Source: an uncultured Sulfitobacter sp.
GTDB taxonomy: Bacteria; Pseudomonadota; Alphaproteobacteria; Rhodobacterales; Rhodobacteraceae
Assembly (NCBI GenBank): GCA_937923365.1
Contig: CALAIJ010000063.1
Span: 1-6,904, forward strand
Reading direction: 5' to 3'
DNA length: 6,904 bases
Shown: piece after piece, positions 1 to 6,061 of the stretch
How the letters are laid out: each line of letters opens with the position of its first letter
How positions within the stretch are numbered: the stretch's first letter is position 1
Program-made: the position numbers and the translations under genes
The notes under the pieces: generated by a model
The model's input: only the letters and a program-made list of their open reading frames with translations
The model's database searches: none
Told to the model about the DNA's origin: nothing

Positions 1-534
1 CTAGTAGTCCTGTCTGGCAATCTCGAGGATCAACACGTCAGAGACGTTTTCCCGACCCAGATCGCGCTGCGCCACTTCCCGAAGCGCCATGCGCAACTTT
101 TTGAGCATTGCGGCATCGGTAAAGGACCCGTCAAAACCGCCGATATTGGCATGATCGAACAAGACCTGAAGGAAGGAATCCCGTACTTTCGGCTCCTTCT
201 TCAGCACGGTCTCTTTGATATCGCTTGTCACTTCGATCGTCAGCGCCATGACAACCAGCGACACGACGACGCGGTCCTTTACGATGGGCACGACAAACTG
301 GTTGCTAAGCTTGACGTATTCCTTGCCGCCGGGCTCTTTGCCGGTAGTGCCCTTGTCAGCCAGGCCTTTCGCCTTGTCCGGTTTGTCCGACGCGCTATCG
401 CCGCCCTTGTCGCTTGCGGCATCCTTGCCGGCGTCAACCTGGGCCGCTTCGGCGGGTGGGCGCAGGAAAATGCCCGCACCAACACCCGCACCAGAACCAA
501 CCAACAGCAGAATAATCGGCAGAAGTTTTTTCAC
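1..534 (-). CDS. fliL: Flagellar basal body-associated protein FliL
   Basis: FliL is a single-pass inner-membrane protein that sits around the stator units at the base of the flagellum and supports torque generation. The 177-residue product has a short basic N-terminus and one hydrophobic segment at about residues 4-24. A low-complexity linker rich in Gly, Lys, Asp and Ala follows (about 28-72), then the periplasmic FliL domain (about 73-177), which begins with YVKLSNQFVVPIV and ends in a conserved-looking helix with LREVAQRDLG. The start codon is GTG (534-532). No in-frame ATG lies upstream near a ribosome binding site, and this start places the membrane segment at the N-terminus. A weak purine-rich GGGGCGGA precedes it. 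The gene begins 12 bases after the flgH stop, so it is the last visible gene of the operon. The TAG stop occupies the first three bases of the window, so the gene is complete. The family call is confident; the function is from family knowledge. Confidence 0.93.
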   Translation of the reverse strand: MKKLLPIILLLVGSGAGVGAGIFLRPPAEAAQVDAGKDAASDKGGDSASDKPDKAKGLADKGTTGKEPGGKEYVKLSNQFVVPIVKDRVVVSLVVMALTIEVTSDIKETVLKKEPKVRDSFLQVLFDHANIGGFDGSFTDAAMLKKLRMALREVAQRDLGRENVSDVLILEIARQDY

Positions 535-546
535 AATTTCCGCCCC

Positions 547-1275
547 CTAGAATGGCAAGATCGCATCAAGGACCTGCTGACCCTTGCGCGGTTGTTGCAC
601 GTCGGTAATCTGCCCGCGCCCACCATATGACACCCGCGCGGACGCGATTTTGTCATACGTGATCTCGTTCTGGCGCGAGATGTCGGCAGGGCGCACGAAC
701 CCCGTGACCAAAAGCTCTCGCAGCTCGAAATTAACCCGCAGTTCCTGCTTGCCCGAAATCGACAACACGCCATTGGGCAGCACATCGACGACGGTAGCAG
801 CGACACGCAACGTCAGCTTTTCCTTGCGTTTGACAGACCCGTCGCCGCTGCTGCTGGAAGATGAATTGATCCCAACCAGTTCTGATGAGGATGCGCCCTC
901 TGGCAGCTTTTCGTCCAGCCGTTGCGGAATGCCGGCAAGGTTTGGGACACTCAGGTCTTCTGATCCAGCACGGGACCGCGCGGTTTGATTGGAAATCTCG
1001 GCTTTCTCGTCAATCTCGATGACGACAGTCATGATGTCCCCCCGCTGCATCGCGCGCCTGTCACCCAAAAGCGATCCACGCGTGCCTGTCCAGAGAGACG
1101 CCCGATCGACCAGCCGCTTTTCCTCCAGATTGGCGGGCAACCCGGGGTTGATCATGGCGACGTGTTCAGGGCTTTGCTGTACTTCGGAAAAGCTGGGCGG
1201 CTTGCCCAGATGGTCAGCGCGGCCGCAGGCTGAAACCAACGCAACAAGTGCCAGCGAAGTGAGTACTTTTTTCAT
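547..1275 (-). CDS. flgH: Flagellar L-ring lipoprotein FlgH
   Basis: FlgH forms the L ring, the outer-membrane bushing around the distal rod. The 242-residue product has a lipoprotein signal peptide (KK at residues 2-3, hydrophobic 4-16) with lipobox V-S-A-C, so Cys17 is the predicted acylated residue. FlgH-type sequence follows: SLWTGTRGSLLGDRRA (60-75), a beta-rich stretch with GDIMTVVIEIDEKAEISNQT (79-98), then VVDVLPNGVLSISGKQELRV (162-181) and a C-terminus containing NEITYDKIASARVSYGGRG (203-221). The length is normal for the family. The reading frame is open back to 1329, but the ATG at 1275-1273 is chosen because it sits directly before the lipoprotein signal, has AGGA about 8 bases upstream and leaves a 10-base gap after flgA. 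A serine-rich insert (129-147, including six consecutive Ser at 138-143) interrupts the middle. The neighbours flgA and fliL fit the role. Confidence 0.96.
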   Translation of the reverse strand: MKKVLTSLALVALVSACGRADHLGKPPSFSEVQQSPEHVAMINPGLPANLEEKRLVDRASLWTGTRGSLLGDRRAMQRGDIMTVVIEIDEKAEISNQTARSRAGSEDLSVPNLAGIPQRLDEKLPEGASSSELVGINSSSSSSGDGSVKRKEKLTLRVAATVVDVLPNGVLSISGKQELRVNFELRELLVTGFVRPADISRQNEITYDKIASARVSYGGRGQITDVQQPRKGQQVLDAILPF

Positions 1276-1285
1276 AAGGATTTTC

Positions 1286-1717
1286 CTATTTATAGACCCG
1301 TACTGAGCCATCTTCCTGCACTTGACCAAAAAGTGTGGCGCGCGATTGCAAGTTCATGATGCGCACACGGTCACCCACTGCACCGCGCTCCAACGCGCGG
1401 CCTTCGGTATTGATGCTGAGGCCGGACCCCTCAAAGGACAGCCGCACAATCTGGTTGCGGGTGACAACGGCAGGCGGGCCGATATCGTCGACCAGGATCG
1501 GGCGCCCAGCATAAAGCACCACGCGCGCCTCTTGCCCCACCACATCAATCGCACGGGTGTAGCCGTTGGGCATCTCCGCAACCGAAAGTGTGACATCCGT
1601 GGGCAGGATCACCGCGTTCGCGCGGATGGTGCGGGCTGCGACGACCGTCTCAGCGGTCGCGGTGCCCGCCACAACAGCGATGCAAAGCGACAGGGGGAGG
1701 AATGCGCGCGCGACCAT
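1286..1717 (-). CDS. flgA: Flagellar P-ring assembly chaperone FlgA
   Basis: FlgA is a periplasmic chaperone needed for FlgI to polymerise into the P ring around the rod. The 143-residue product starts with a Sec-type signal peptide (residues 1-22, likely cleaved after the TATA before Glu23). A SAF-like domain follows (about 24-80), with the pattern ARTIRANAVILPTDVTL typical of FlgA. The C-terminal beta domain (about 85-143) contains NQIVRLSFEGSGLSINTEGRAL and ends VQEDGSVRVYK, matching the family's usual C-terminus. It is the short form of FlgA, lacking the longer N-terminal domain of enterobacterial versions. The start ATG overlaps the flgG stop by one base (TGATG at 1719-1715) and no clear ribosome binding site precedes it, so translation is probably coupled to flgG. 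flgI itself is not in this window, although flgH is directly downstream. Confidence 0.95.
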   Translation of the reverse strand: MVARAFLPLSLCIAVVAGTATAETVVAARTIRANAVILPTDVTLSVAEMPNGYTRAIDVVGQEARVVLYAGRPILVDDIGPPAVVTRNQIVRLSFEGSGLSINTEGRALERGAVGDRVRIMNLQSRATLFGQVQEDGSVRVYK

Positions 1718-2505
1718 CAGCGGATCTGCGTGGTTGCGCCAAGCATCTGATCGGCTGCTGAAATGACCTTGGCGTTCATCTCATATCCGCGCTGCGCCTC
1801 GATCAGCTCGGTAATCTCGCGCACTGCATCGACTGAACTGTCTTCCAGATAGCCCTGCCGCAGGGTTCCCAATCCATCTAGTCCGGGCGTGGTGACCTGC
1901 GGCGGACCGGAGGCTTCGGTCTCTGCAAAGAGGTTGCTGCCAAGGGCCTCAAGCCCTTTGGCATTGGTGAACCCCGTCAGGTTGAACTGCCCCAGCAACT
2001 GCGCCTCGACCGTGTCGTTGAAATAGGCGTAAACCTCGCCCGCGCCGTTGATGGAAATGCTGCGGGCATCGTCAGGGATCACGATTTCGGGCTGCACCGG
2101 AAAGCCATCAGAGGTCACGATCAACCCTTCGCCGGTACGCTTTAGCGCGCCGTCACGGGTGTAACCGCTCTGCCCCGAGGGCAGCGTCACCTCCAGATAG
2201 CCAAGCCCGTCGATGGCGACGTCCAAGTCTCCTTGTGTGGCCTGAATGCTGCCCTGCGCCAGGTGCATCGACACCGCTGCAGGCCGCACGCCCAGACCCA
2301 GCTGGATGCCGGTGGGCAAGACCGTACCGTCGGCCGCATTGACCGCGCCGGCCCGCGCCATCTGCTGGTAATGCAGATCGGCAAATTCAGCGCGGCGGGC
2401 GTTGTAACCCGTGGTCGACATATTGGCGAGGTTGTTCGAAATCGTCTCAACCCGCATTTGTTGTGCGGCCATTCCGGTGGCTGCGATCTTTAAGGCACGC
2501 ATCAT
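1717..2505 (-). CDS. flgG: Flagellar distal rod protein FlgG
   Basis: FlgG builds the distal rod, the stiff drive shaft that crosses the P and L rings. The 262-residue product has the N-terminal axial-protein motif with SNNLANMSTTGYNARRAEF (23-41), then the FlgG-type segment YQQMARAGAVNAADGTVLPTG (46-66) and IQLGLGVRPAAV (67-78), which separates it from FlgF. The middle has GDLDVAIDGLGYLEV (92-106). The C-terminal motif is SSVDAVREITELIEAQRGYE (223-242), followed by MNAKVISAADQML. The length matches the family. Two ATG codons lie in tandem (2505 and 2502). The SD sequence AAGGGAG at 2515-2509 is 3 bases from the first and 6 from the second, so translation may really begin at Met2, giving 261 residues. 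It lies 21 bases after flgF and overlaps flgA by one base. Confidence 0.98.
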   Translation of the reverse strand: MMRALKIAATGMAAQQMRVETISNNLANMSTTGYNARRAEFADLHYQQMARAGAVNAADGTVLPTGIQLGLGVRPAAVSMHLAQGSIQATQGDLDVAIDGLGYLEVTLPSGQSGYTRDGALKRTGEGLIVTSDGFPVQPEIVIPDDARSISINGAGEVYAYFNDTVEAQLLGQFNLTGFTNAKGLEALGSNLFAETEASGPPQVTTPGLDGLGTLRQGYLEDSSVDAVREITELIEAQRGYEMNAKVISAADQMLGATTQIR

Positions 2506-2508
2506 GTG

Positions 2509-2515
2509 CTCCCTT
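2509..2515 (-). promoter_or_regulatory. Ribosome binding site of flgG, bearing on start choice
   Basis: AAGGGAG on the minus strand lies 3 bases before the first of two tandem ATG codons and 6 bases before the second. The usual spacing of 5-9 bases favours the second ATG (2502-2500). Either start gives a normal FlgG N-terminus, so the effect is one residue. Confidence 0.6.
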
Positions 2516-2526
2516 GTGATTGAGGT

Positions 2527-3237
2527 TTAGGTCATCAGTGCCTTCATGGCGGTACGCACGCGTTCGTCTTCACGCTCGAGGAATTTCTGGCCCATCTCAT
2601 AGGCACGCTGGACCTCGATCATGCGGGCAAGCTGCCCAATGGCGTTGACGTTCGAATTCTCGACAAAGCCTTGCAGGACGCGCGCGTTTTCAGTCGGCTC
2701 GTATCCGGTGTCGACGCGAAACATCACGCCATCCTCGCGGATCATGTCCTTGGGTTCATTCGGCGCGACAAGGGCAACCTGCCCCAGCGGTGCCCCGTCC
2801 GCACTGAGCGTGCCATCACTGGCCACCGCGATCTTGGTACCAGCGGGCACAAACAAGGGTGCCCCACCCGCATCCAGCACGCGGTACCCGTCATAGGTCA
2901 CAAGCTCCCCTTCGGCATTGGGTGTGAAGGCGCCGGCCCGTGTCAGCCGTTCGCCCGCAGGAGTTTCCACAAGGAAATACCCGTCGCCTTCGATGGCCAG
3001 ATCAAAGTCACCTCCAGTCTGCGTCAGCCCACCTTGTTCAAAGGACGTGTTGCGCACGTTGCCTTGGCCCATGGACAGCGAGGCGCCCCGCTCCACCGGT
3101 TGGATGTATTCAGAGAAGATCACCCCTTCGGCCCTGAAACCGGTCGTGGCACTGTTTGCGATATTGTTGGCGACCACCTGCATTTCGCGCGCAAGGCCCG
3201 ATTGCCGCGTGATCGTGATATAGCCTGTGTTGTCCAT
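2527..3237 (-). CDS. flgF: Flagellar proximal rod protein FlgF
   Basis: FlgF is a minor proximal rod protein between FlgC and FlgG. The 236-residue product has the N-terminal axial motif VVANNIANSATTGFRAEGVI (21-40), which includes the NNIAN.ATTGF signature of the flagellar rod/hook family. Next is the SLSMGQGNVRNTSFEQGGLT region (53-72), then GGDFDLAIEGDGYFLVETPA (75-94) followed by a beta-rich middle. The C-terminal motif is GFVENSNVNAIGQLARMIEV (190-209), then QRAYEMGQKFLERED. It is shorter than FlgG and lacks the FlgG-specific LPTGIQLG-type segment, so FlgF is preferred. The ATG at 3237 has a very strong SD (AGGAGGG) buried in the last codons of fliQ, whose stop lies only 3 bases upstream. 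Translation is therefore probably coupled to fliQ. Confidence 0.97.
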   Translation of the reverse strand: MDNTGYITITRQSGLAREMQVVANNIANSATTGFRAEGVIFSEYIQPVERGASLSMGQGNVRNTSFEQGGLTQTGGDFDLAIEGDGYFLVETPAGERLTRAGAFTPNAEGELVTYDGYRVLDAGGAPLFVPAGTKIAVASDGTLSADGAPLGQVALVAPNEPKDMIREDGVMFRVDTGYEPTENARVLQGFVENSNVNAIGQLARMIEVQRAYEMGQKFLEREDERVRTAMKALMT

Positions 3238-3240
3238 GTC

Positions 3241-3510
3241 TTACCCTCCTGCGATGATGGGAATGATGCGTTCGTGAAAGAACGACACCAGCGTTTGCGT
3301 CATGAAGCCCATGGACAGCCAGAACACGGCCCCGATGGCTGCCAGCTTGGGCACGAAGGTCAGCGTCATTTCCTGAATAGACGTCAGCGCCTGAACCAGA
3401 CCAATCGTCAGACCCGCCAGCAAGGCGACCGCCAGAATGGGGATGGAGATGATCACCGCCACCCAAAGCCCCTGACGCAATGTGTCAAAAAAGATGATCT
3501 CGTTCAGCAT
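3241..3510 (-). CDS. fliQ: Flagellar export gate protein FliQ
   Basis: FliQ is a small inner-membrane component of the FliPQR export gate of the flagellar type III secretion system. The 89-residue product has the family's usual length of about 90. Two hydrophobic segments are visible (about 14-38 and 52-77), joined by a short loop containing QALTSIQEMTLTFVPKLAAI (40-59), the most conserved FliQ stretch. The N-terminus has the typical amphipathic FFDTLRQGLW (7-16). The ATG at 3510 lies 9 bases after the fliE stop and has only a weak AGGG upstream. In many bacteria fliQ sits with fliP and fliR. Here it is embedded between fliE and flgF, away from those partners, which fits alphaproteobacterial flagellar clusters. 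SctS-type (virulence secretion) FliQ homologues are excluded by context. Confidence 0.96.
   Translation of the reverse strand: MLNEIIFFDTLRQGLWVAVIISIPILAVALLAGLTIGLVQALTSIQEMTLTFVPKLAAIGAVFWLSMGFMTQTLVSFFHERIIPIIAGG
3244..3250 (-). promoter_or_regulatory. Ribosome binding site of flgF inside the fliQ 3' end
   Basis: AGGAGGG on the minus strand is a near-perfect anti-16S match, 6 bases before the flgF ATG. It lies within the final Ala-Gly-Gly codons of fliQ, directly before its TAA stop. It is among the strongest SDs in the operon and fixes the flgF start. Confidence 0.85.
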
Positions 3511-3519
3511 TGCGCGGCC

Positions 3520-3801
3520 CTAGACCGGCATCCGCAGAATTTCCTGATAGGCTTCGACCACGCGGTTGCGCACGGCGACGGCTGTCTCGACCACCAGTTC
3601 GGTCTGCGCGAGTGCTGTGACCAGGGCGTGCGGGTCTGCATCCCCGACCATGGCAGATTTTGCCGTCCCTTCGGATTGTGCAAGCGTGCTGGCGAAATCG
3701 CTGATGATGCCTTTGGCAGCGGCACCCGCCCCGTCTGACGGTTCTGTCGCAGGGCGCGCGGCGGTGTAGGCTTGAATGGCGGAAAGGCCTTTGATCTCCA
3801 T
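3520..3801 (-). CDS. fliE: Flagellar hook-basal body complex protein FliE
   Basis: FliE is a small axial protein that connects the MS ring and export gate to the proximal rod. The 93-residue product has a disordered Ala/Gly-rich N-terminal part (about 10-30), a first helix (31-45, with GIISDFASTLAQ) and a C-terminal helical region (57-93). That region holds ALAQTELVVETAVAVRNRVV (63-82) and ends EAYQEILRMPV, the FliE signature. The ATG at 3801 has SD AAGGAG (3814-3809) at 7-base spacing. The 36-base leader after flgC is the longest gap inside the operon and contains a small inverted repeat next to the SD. The stop lies 9 bases before fliQ, whose product FliE contacts in the assembled basal body (family knowledge). 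Confidence 0.96.
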   Translation of the reverse strand: MEIKGLSAIQAYTAARPATEPSDGAGAAAKGIISDFASTLAQSEGTAKSAMVGDADPHALVTALAQTELVVETAVAVRNRVVEAYQEILRMPV

Positions 3802-3811
3802 GTGGGATCTC

Positions 3812-3824
3812 CTTTTTCAAAAAG
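3812..3824 (-). repeat. Small inverted repeat overlapping the fliE ribosome binding site
   Basis: CTTTTTGAAAAAG on the minus strand is self-complementary (5-bp stem, 3-base loop). Its 3' arm includes the first Gs of the fliE SD AAGGAG. In RNA this could form a weak A/U-rich hairpin that partly masks the SD. The stem is short and may be chance, so a regulatory role is only a possibility. Confidence 0.3.
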
Positions 3825-3837
3825 TTTGGGAACGGGT

Positions 3838-4230
3838 CTAGCGGCGCAAAAGCTCCATCAGGCCGGAGGACATTTTGCGGGTCTGCTCGAACATCTTGAG
3901 GTTTGCCTCATAACTGCGCTGCGCCTCACGGGCGTCCGACAGTTCAATCAACAGATTCACGTTGGAGCCGTCGTAGTGCCCTGTTTCATCGGCCATCGGG
4001 TGCGTGGGATCGTGAATACGGTCCAGCTCCGTCCGGTCCAGACGCACGCGCGATGGCGCCACTTCGGCAACAGCGTCACGCGATGACATCGCCGTCTCGA
4101 ACGAGATCATTTTGCGGCGATACCCCGGTGTATCCGCGTTCGAGATATTCTCGGACAGGTGCCGTATCCGCGCGGCCTGCGCACGCAATCCACTGGTCGT
4201 GACATCAAGTGCTTTGGAAAAATCGCTCAT
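3838..4230 (-). CDS. flgC: Flagellar proximal rod protein FlgC
   Basis: FlgC is a proximal rod subunit assembled next to FlgB. The 130-residue product has an N-terminal helix with TTSGLRAQAARIRHLSENIS (11-30), continuing into the rod-family motif NADTPGYRRK (31-40). It also has the FlgC-type segment RIHDPTHPMADETGHYDGSN (71-90), which starts VN next and corresponds to the usual DPSHPDAD...GYV...NVN region. The C-terminal motif is EAQRSYEANLKMFEQTRKM (102-120). A TTG at 4233 directly precedes the ATG, but the SD AAAGGAG (4243-4237) sits 6 bases from the ATG and only 3 from the TTG, so the ATG at 4230 is chosen. The SD overlaps the flgB stop codon, and the flgB-flgC gap is 11 bases. Confidence 0.97.
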   Translation of the reverse strand: MSDFSKALDVTTSGLRAQAARIRHLSENISNADTPGYRRKMISFETAMSSRDAVAEVAPSRVRLDRTELDRIHDPTHPMADETGHYDGSNVNLLIELSDAREAQRSYEANLKMFEQTRKMSSGLMELLRR

Positions 4231-4236
4231 CAAAGG

Positions 4237-4243
4237 CTCCTTT
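4237..4243 (-). promoter_or_regulatory. Ribosome binding site of flgC overlapping the flgB stop
   Basis: AAAGGAG on the minus strand shares two bases with the flgB TAA stop and lies 6 bases before the flgC ATG. It decides the start in favour of ATG over the adjacent TTG and suggests coupled translation of the two rod subunits. Confidence 0.8.
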
Positions 4244-4625
4244 ACTTGCGGATGGTTGTGCGCAGCACGCTGAGCGCTGACTTATAAATGGCCAGGGCAC
4301 GGTCATGCTGGCGTTTCGCGCTGACCGAGTTCAGCAGTTCCGTTTCAAGCGACACCTGATTGCCGTTCGGCGACCCGTCACCGGGTGCGGCATGCATCGG
4401 CGCAGGCTGACCCGCCACAACGCCGTTCAAATGCGCAGCACGGGTCGCACGCTGGGCGCGGCCCATGTCGGATTGTCCGTAAAAGCTGGCAAATTCTGGC
4501 AAATCACGCGCCACGTAATTGGGCGTATCCGCATTGGCGACATTCTGGGCGATCACCGCCTGACGCTGTCCTGCGTGTTTTGCCATCGCGGCTGACATCT
4601 TGAAGATATCAAGGTTTTCAAACAT
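4242..4625 (-). CDS. flgB: Flagellar proximal rod protein FlgB
   Basis: FlgB is the innermost rod subunit and contacts FliE. The 127-residue product has N-terminal MFENLDIFKMSAAMAKHAGQ (1-20) and the rod motif QAVIAQNVANADTPNYVARD (22-41). A flexible middle rich in Ala, Pro and Gly follows (about 55-88). The C-terminal segment NQVSLETELLNSVSAKRQHD (89-108) and LAIYKSALSVLRTTIRK match the family, though the variant QHD replaces the more usual MQY/RY-type residues. It is the first gene of the minus-strand operon. The ATG at 4625 has SD AAAGGGGAG (4642-4634) with 8-base spacing. The operon promoter should lie in the short divergent region upstream. Confidence 0.97.
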   Translation of the reverse strand: MFENLDIFKMSAAMAKHAGQRQAVIAQNVANADTPNYVARDLPEFASFYGQSDMGRAQRATRAAHLNGVVAGQPAPMHAAPGDGSPNGNQVSLETELLNSVSAKRQHDRALAIYKSALSVLRTTIRK

Positions 4626-4707
4626 CGAGGATTCTCCCCTTTGGGTCTCAACTAAGGCTTAAGGGTGATTCCTTTAGAAAGGGTTGGCAGCCACCAAAGA
4701 GGTCCCA
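4626..4707. promoter_or_regulatory. Divergent flgB / fliI promoter region
   Basis: This 82-base gap between two divergent flagellar genes is the only plausible promoter site for both the nine-gene operon and fliI. It carries the flgB SD (4634-4642, minus) and the fliI SD AGAGG (4698-4702, plus). A CTTAAGG element lies at 4658-4664, with a TTAA core at 4659-4662. CTAAGG at 4652-4657 and CCTTTAG at 4671-4677 form an imperfect inverted pair around it. Two GANTC sites (4630-4634 and 4667-4671) are present, the target of the alphaproteobacterial methylase CcrM. A full CtrA box (TTAA-N7-TTAA) is not present: the downstream half would be TCCT. No convincing sigma-54 or sigma-28 promoter was found. 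The region's role is secure from layout; the individual elements are tentative. Confidence 0.6.
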
Positions 4708-6051
4708 ATGCCGTTAAAACCCCAGTTTTCGAATCTTGCAGCACAGCTCACCACAATACAGGCCGTGCGCCCCGTCGGCCGCGTCGCCGCTGTTGAAGCG
4801 GGTGTGGTGCATATCTCGGGCATGAGCCGTGCCGCAAAGATCGGCGACTGGATCAGTATCGCACGACAGGAGGGTGGCCCGCTTGAAGGCGAAGTCGTAC
4901 AGCTTCAGGGGGCCACGCTGATCGCATTGCCGGATGCAGCACCGCAAGGCGTGGCATTGGGGGATCGCGTCGCCTTGACCGGTGCCGGTGACATTGCCCC
5001 AAGCGACCAATGGGTGGGGCGGGTCATCGACCCTTCTGGCAGACCTCTGGACGGTCGACCATTGCTGCAGGGGTTTACGGCACGCCCCTTGCGCGCACCG
5101 CCGCCTCCGGCTGCGGAGAGACGCGCCTTGGGTCCTCGGCAAGAGACCGGATTGGCTGCAATGAACACGCTGCTCCCGGTCGCACTTGGCCAGCGGGTCG
5201 GCCTCTTCGCGGGGTCAGGCGTGGGGAAAAGTTCACTGCTGGGCCATCTGGCGAAACATATGGCGGCCGATGTTGTGGTTATCGCGCTCATCGGCGAGCG
5301 GGGGCGCGAGCTGCGGCATTTCCTGGATGAGGTTCTGGGGGCGGAAGGCCTTACGCGCGCTGTGGTGGTTGCTGCGACATCTGATCAATCGCCCCTGCAC
5401 AGGCGTCGTTGCGCATGGACAGCTATGGCCGTGGCAGAGCATTTTCGCGACGCGGGAAAATCCGTTCTGTTTCTGGCCGACAGCATTACCCGATTTGCTG
5501 AAGCCCATCGGGAAGTGGCCGTCGCCGCGGGCGAGGCTCCCGTGGTGCGCGGCTTTCCCCCTTCAACCGCGCACCAGATTATGGGGCTTTGCGAACGCGC
5601 AGGAACGGGCGGTTTTGGACAAGGCGATATCACAGCGATTTTCTCTGTCCTTGTGGCGGGCTCAGATATGGAGGAGCCGGTGGCTGACATTCTGCGGGGT
5701 GTCCTGGACGGACATATTGTGCTGGATCGCGCCATTGCGGAACGGGGACGCTATCCTGCGATTGATGTCTTGCGCTCGGTCTCGCGCAGTCTTCCCGGTG
5801 TTGCATCAGAGGCTGAAAACACCATGCTGCGAGACACCCGTAAGATGCTGGGGCTTTATGACCGTAACGAGATGATGATTCGTGCAGGGCTCTATCTGCA
5901 AGGCAGCGATCCGGAGGTCGATCAGGCGATCGCACTATGGTCCGAGTTGGATGATTTTCTGGGGCGCAGCGATGGTCAGCCTGCTGCCCATAACTTCCAA
6001 CAGCTGGAATTGATCCTGCGCCGTGCCCGCCAACAACAGCGCGCACCGTGA
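4708..6051 (+). CDS. fliI: Flagellar protein export ATPase FliI
   Basis: FliI is the cytoplasmic ATPase of the flagellar type III export apparatus, related to the F1-ATPase beta subunit. The 447-residue product has an N-terminal beta-barrel domain (about 20-95). Walker A AGSGVGKS lies at 168-175 (Lys174), IGERGRE at 195-201 with the likely catalytic Glu197, and Walker B LFLAD at 254-258 followed by SITRFAEAHRE. Next come GFPPSTAHQIMGLCERAG (around 285-302) and the helical C-terminal domain with LLRDTRK-like and LYLQGSDPEVDQAI sequence. The ATG at 4708 has SD AGAGG 5 bases upstream; an in-frame TTG at 4684 lacks one and is rejected. It is transcribed away from flgB and alone, without fliH or fliJ next to it. 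Length and motifs are intact. Virulence-type SctN ATPases share these motifs, but the context makes FliI the clear choice. Confidence 0.97.
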   Translation: MPLKPQFSNLAAQLTTIQAVRPVGRVAAVEAGVVHISGMSRAAKIGDWISIARQEGGPLEGEVVQLQGATLIALPDAAPQGVALGDRVALTGAGDIAPSDQWVGRVIDPSGRPLDGRPLLQGFTARPLRAPPPPAAERRALGPRQETGLAAMNTLLPVALGQRVGLFAGSGVGKSSLLGHLAKHMAADVVVIALIGERGRELRHFLDEVLGAEGLTRAVVVAATSDQSPLHRRRCAWTAMAVAEHFRDAGKSVLFLADSITRFAEAHREVAVAAGEAPVVRGFPPSTAHQIMGLCERAGTGGFGQGDITAIFSVLVAGSDMEEPVADILRGVLDGHIVLDRAIAERGRYPAIDVLRSVSRSLPGVASEAENTMLRDTRKMLGLYDRNEMMIRAGLYLQGSDPEVDQAIALWSELDDFLGRSDGQPAAHNFQQLELILRRARQQQRAP

Positions 6052-6061
6052 CGGGTCAGCC

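Noticed and set aside
1276..1329. An upstream in-frame start for flgH at 1329 (18 extra residues).
   Set aside because: It would overlap the flgA 3' end and bury the lipoprotein signal peptide. The ATG at 1275 is directly before the signal and has a better-placed ribosome binding site.
2671..3738. A 355-codon open frame on the plus strand.
   Set aside because: It runs antisense through flgF, fliQ and fliE, three unmistakable genes. Its product is rich in His, Arg and Gln with no recognisable motif, as expected from a shadow of GC-rich coding sequence.
4655..4680. A sigma-28-like promoter on the minus strand (TAAA, 14 bases, GCCTTAGT).
   Set aside because: Only the first three bases of the -10 GCCGATAA match. 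Rod operons are usually expressed before sigma-28-type genes.
4681..4694. A TTGGCAGCCACC near-palindrome and possible sigma-54 -24 element (TGGCA) before fliI.
   Set aside because: There is no TTGC-type -12 element at the required spacing, and the palindrome has a mismatch. It is probably chance.
4684..4707. A TTG start for fliI, eight codons upstream of the ATG.
   Set aside because: No ribosome binding site lies before it, whereas the ATG at 4708 follows AGAGG at 5-base spacing.
5010..5875. Long alternative plus-strand frames inside fliI (106 and 229 codons).
   Set aside because: They overlap the Walker A/B coding frame of fliI and give Trp/Arg-rich, motif-free products.
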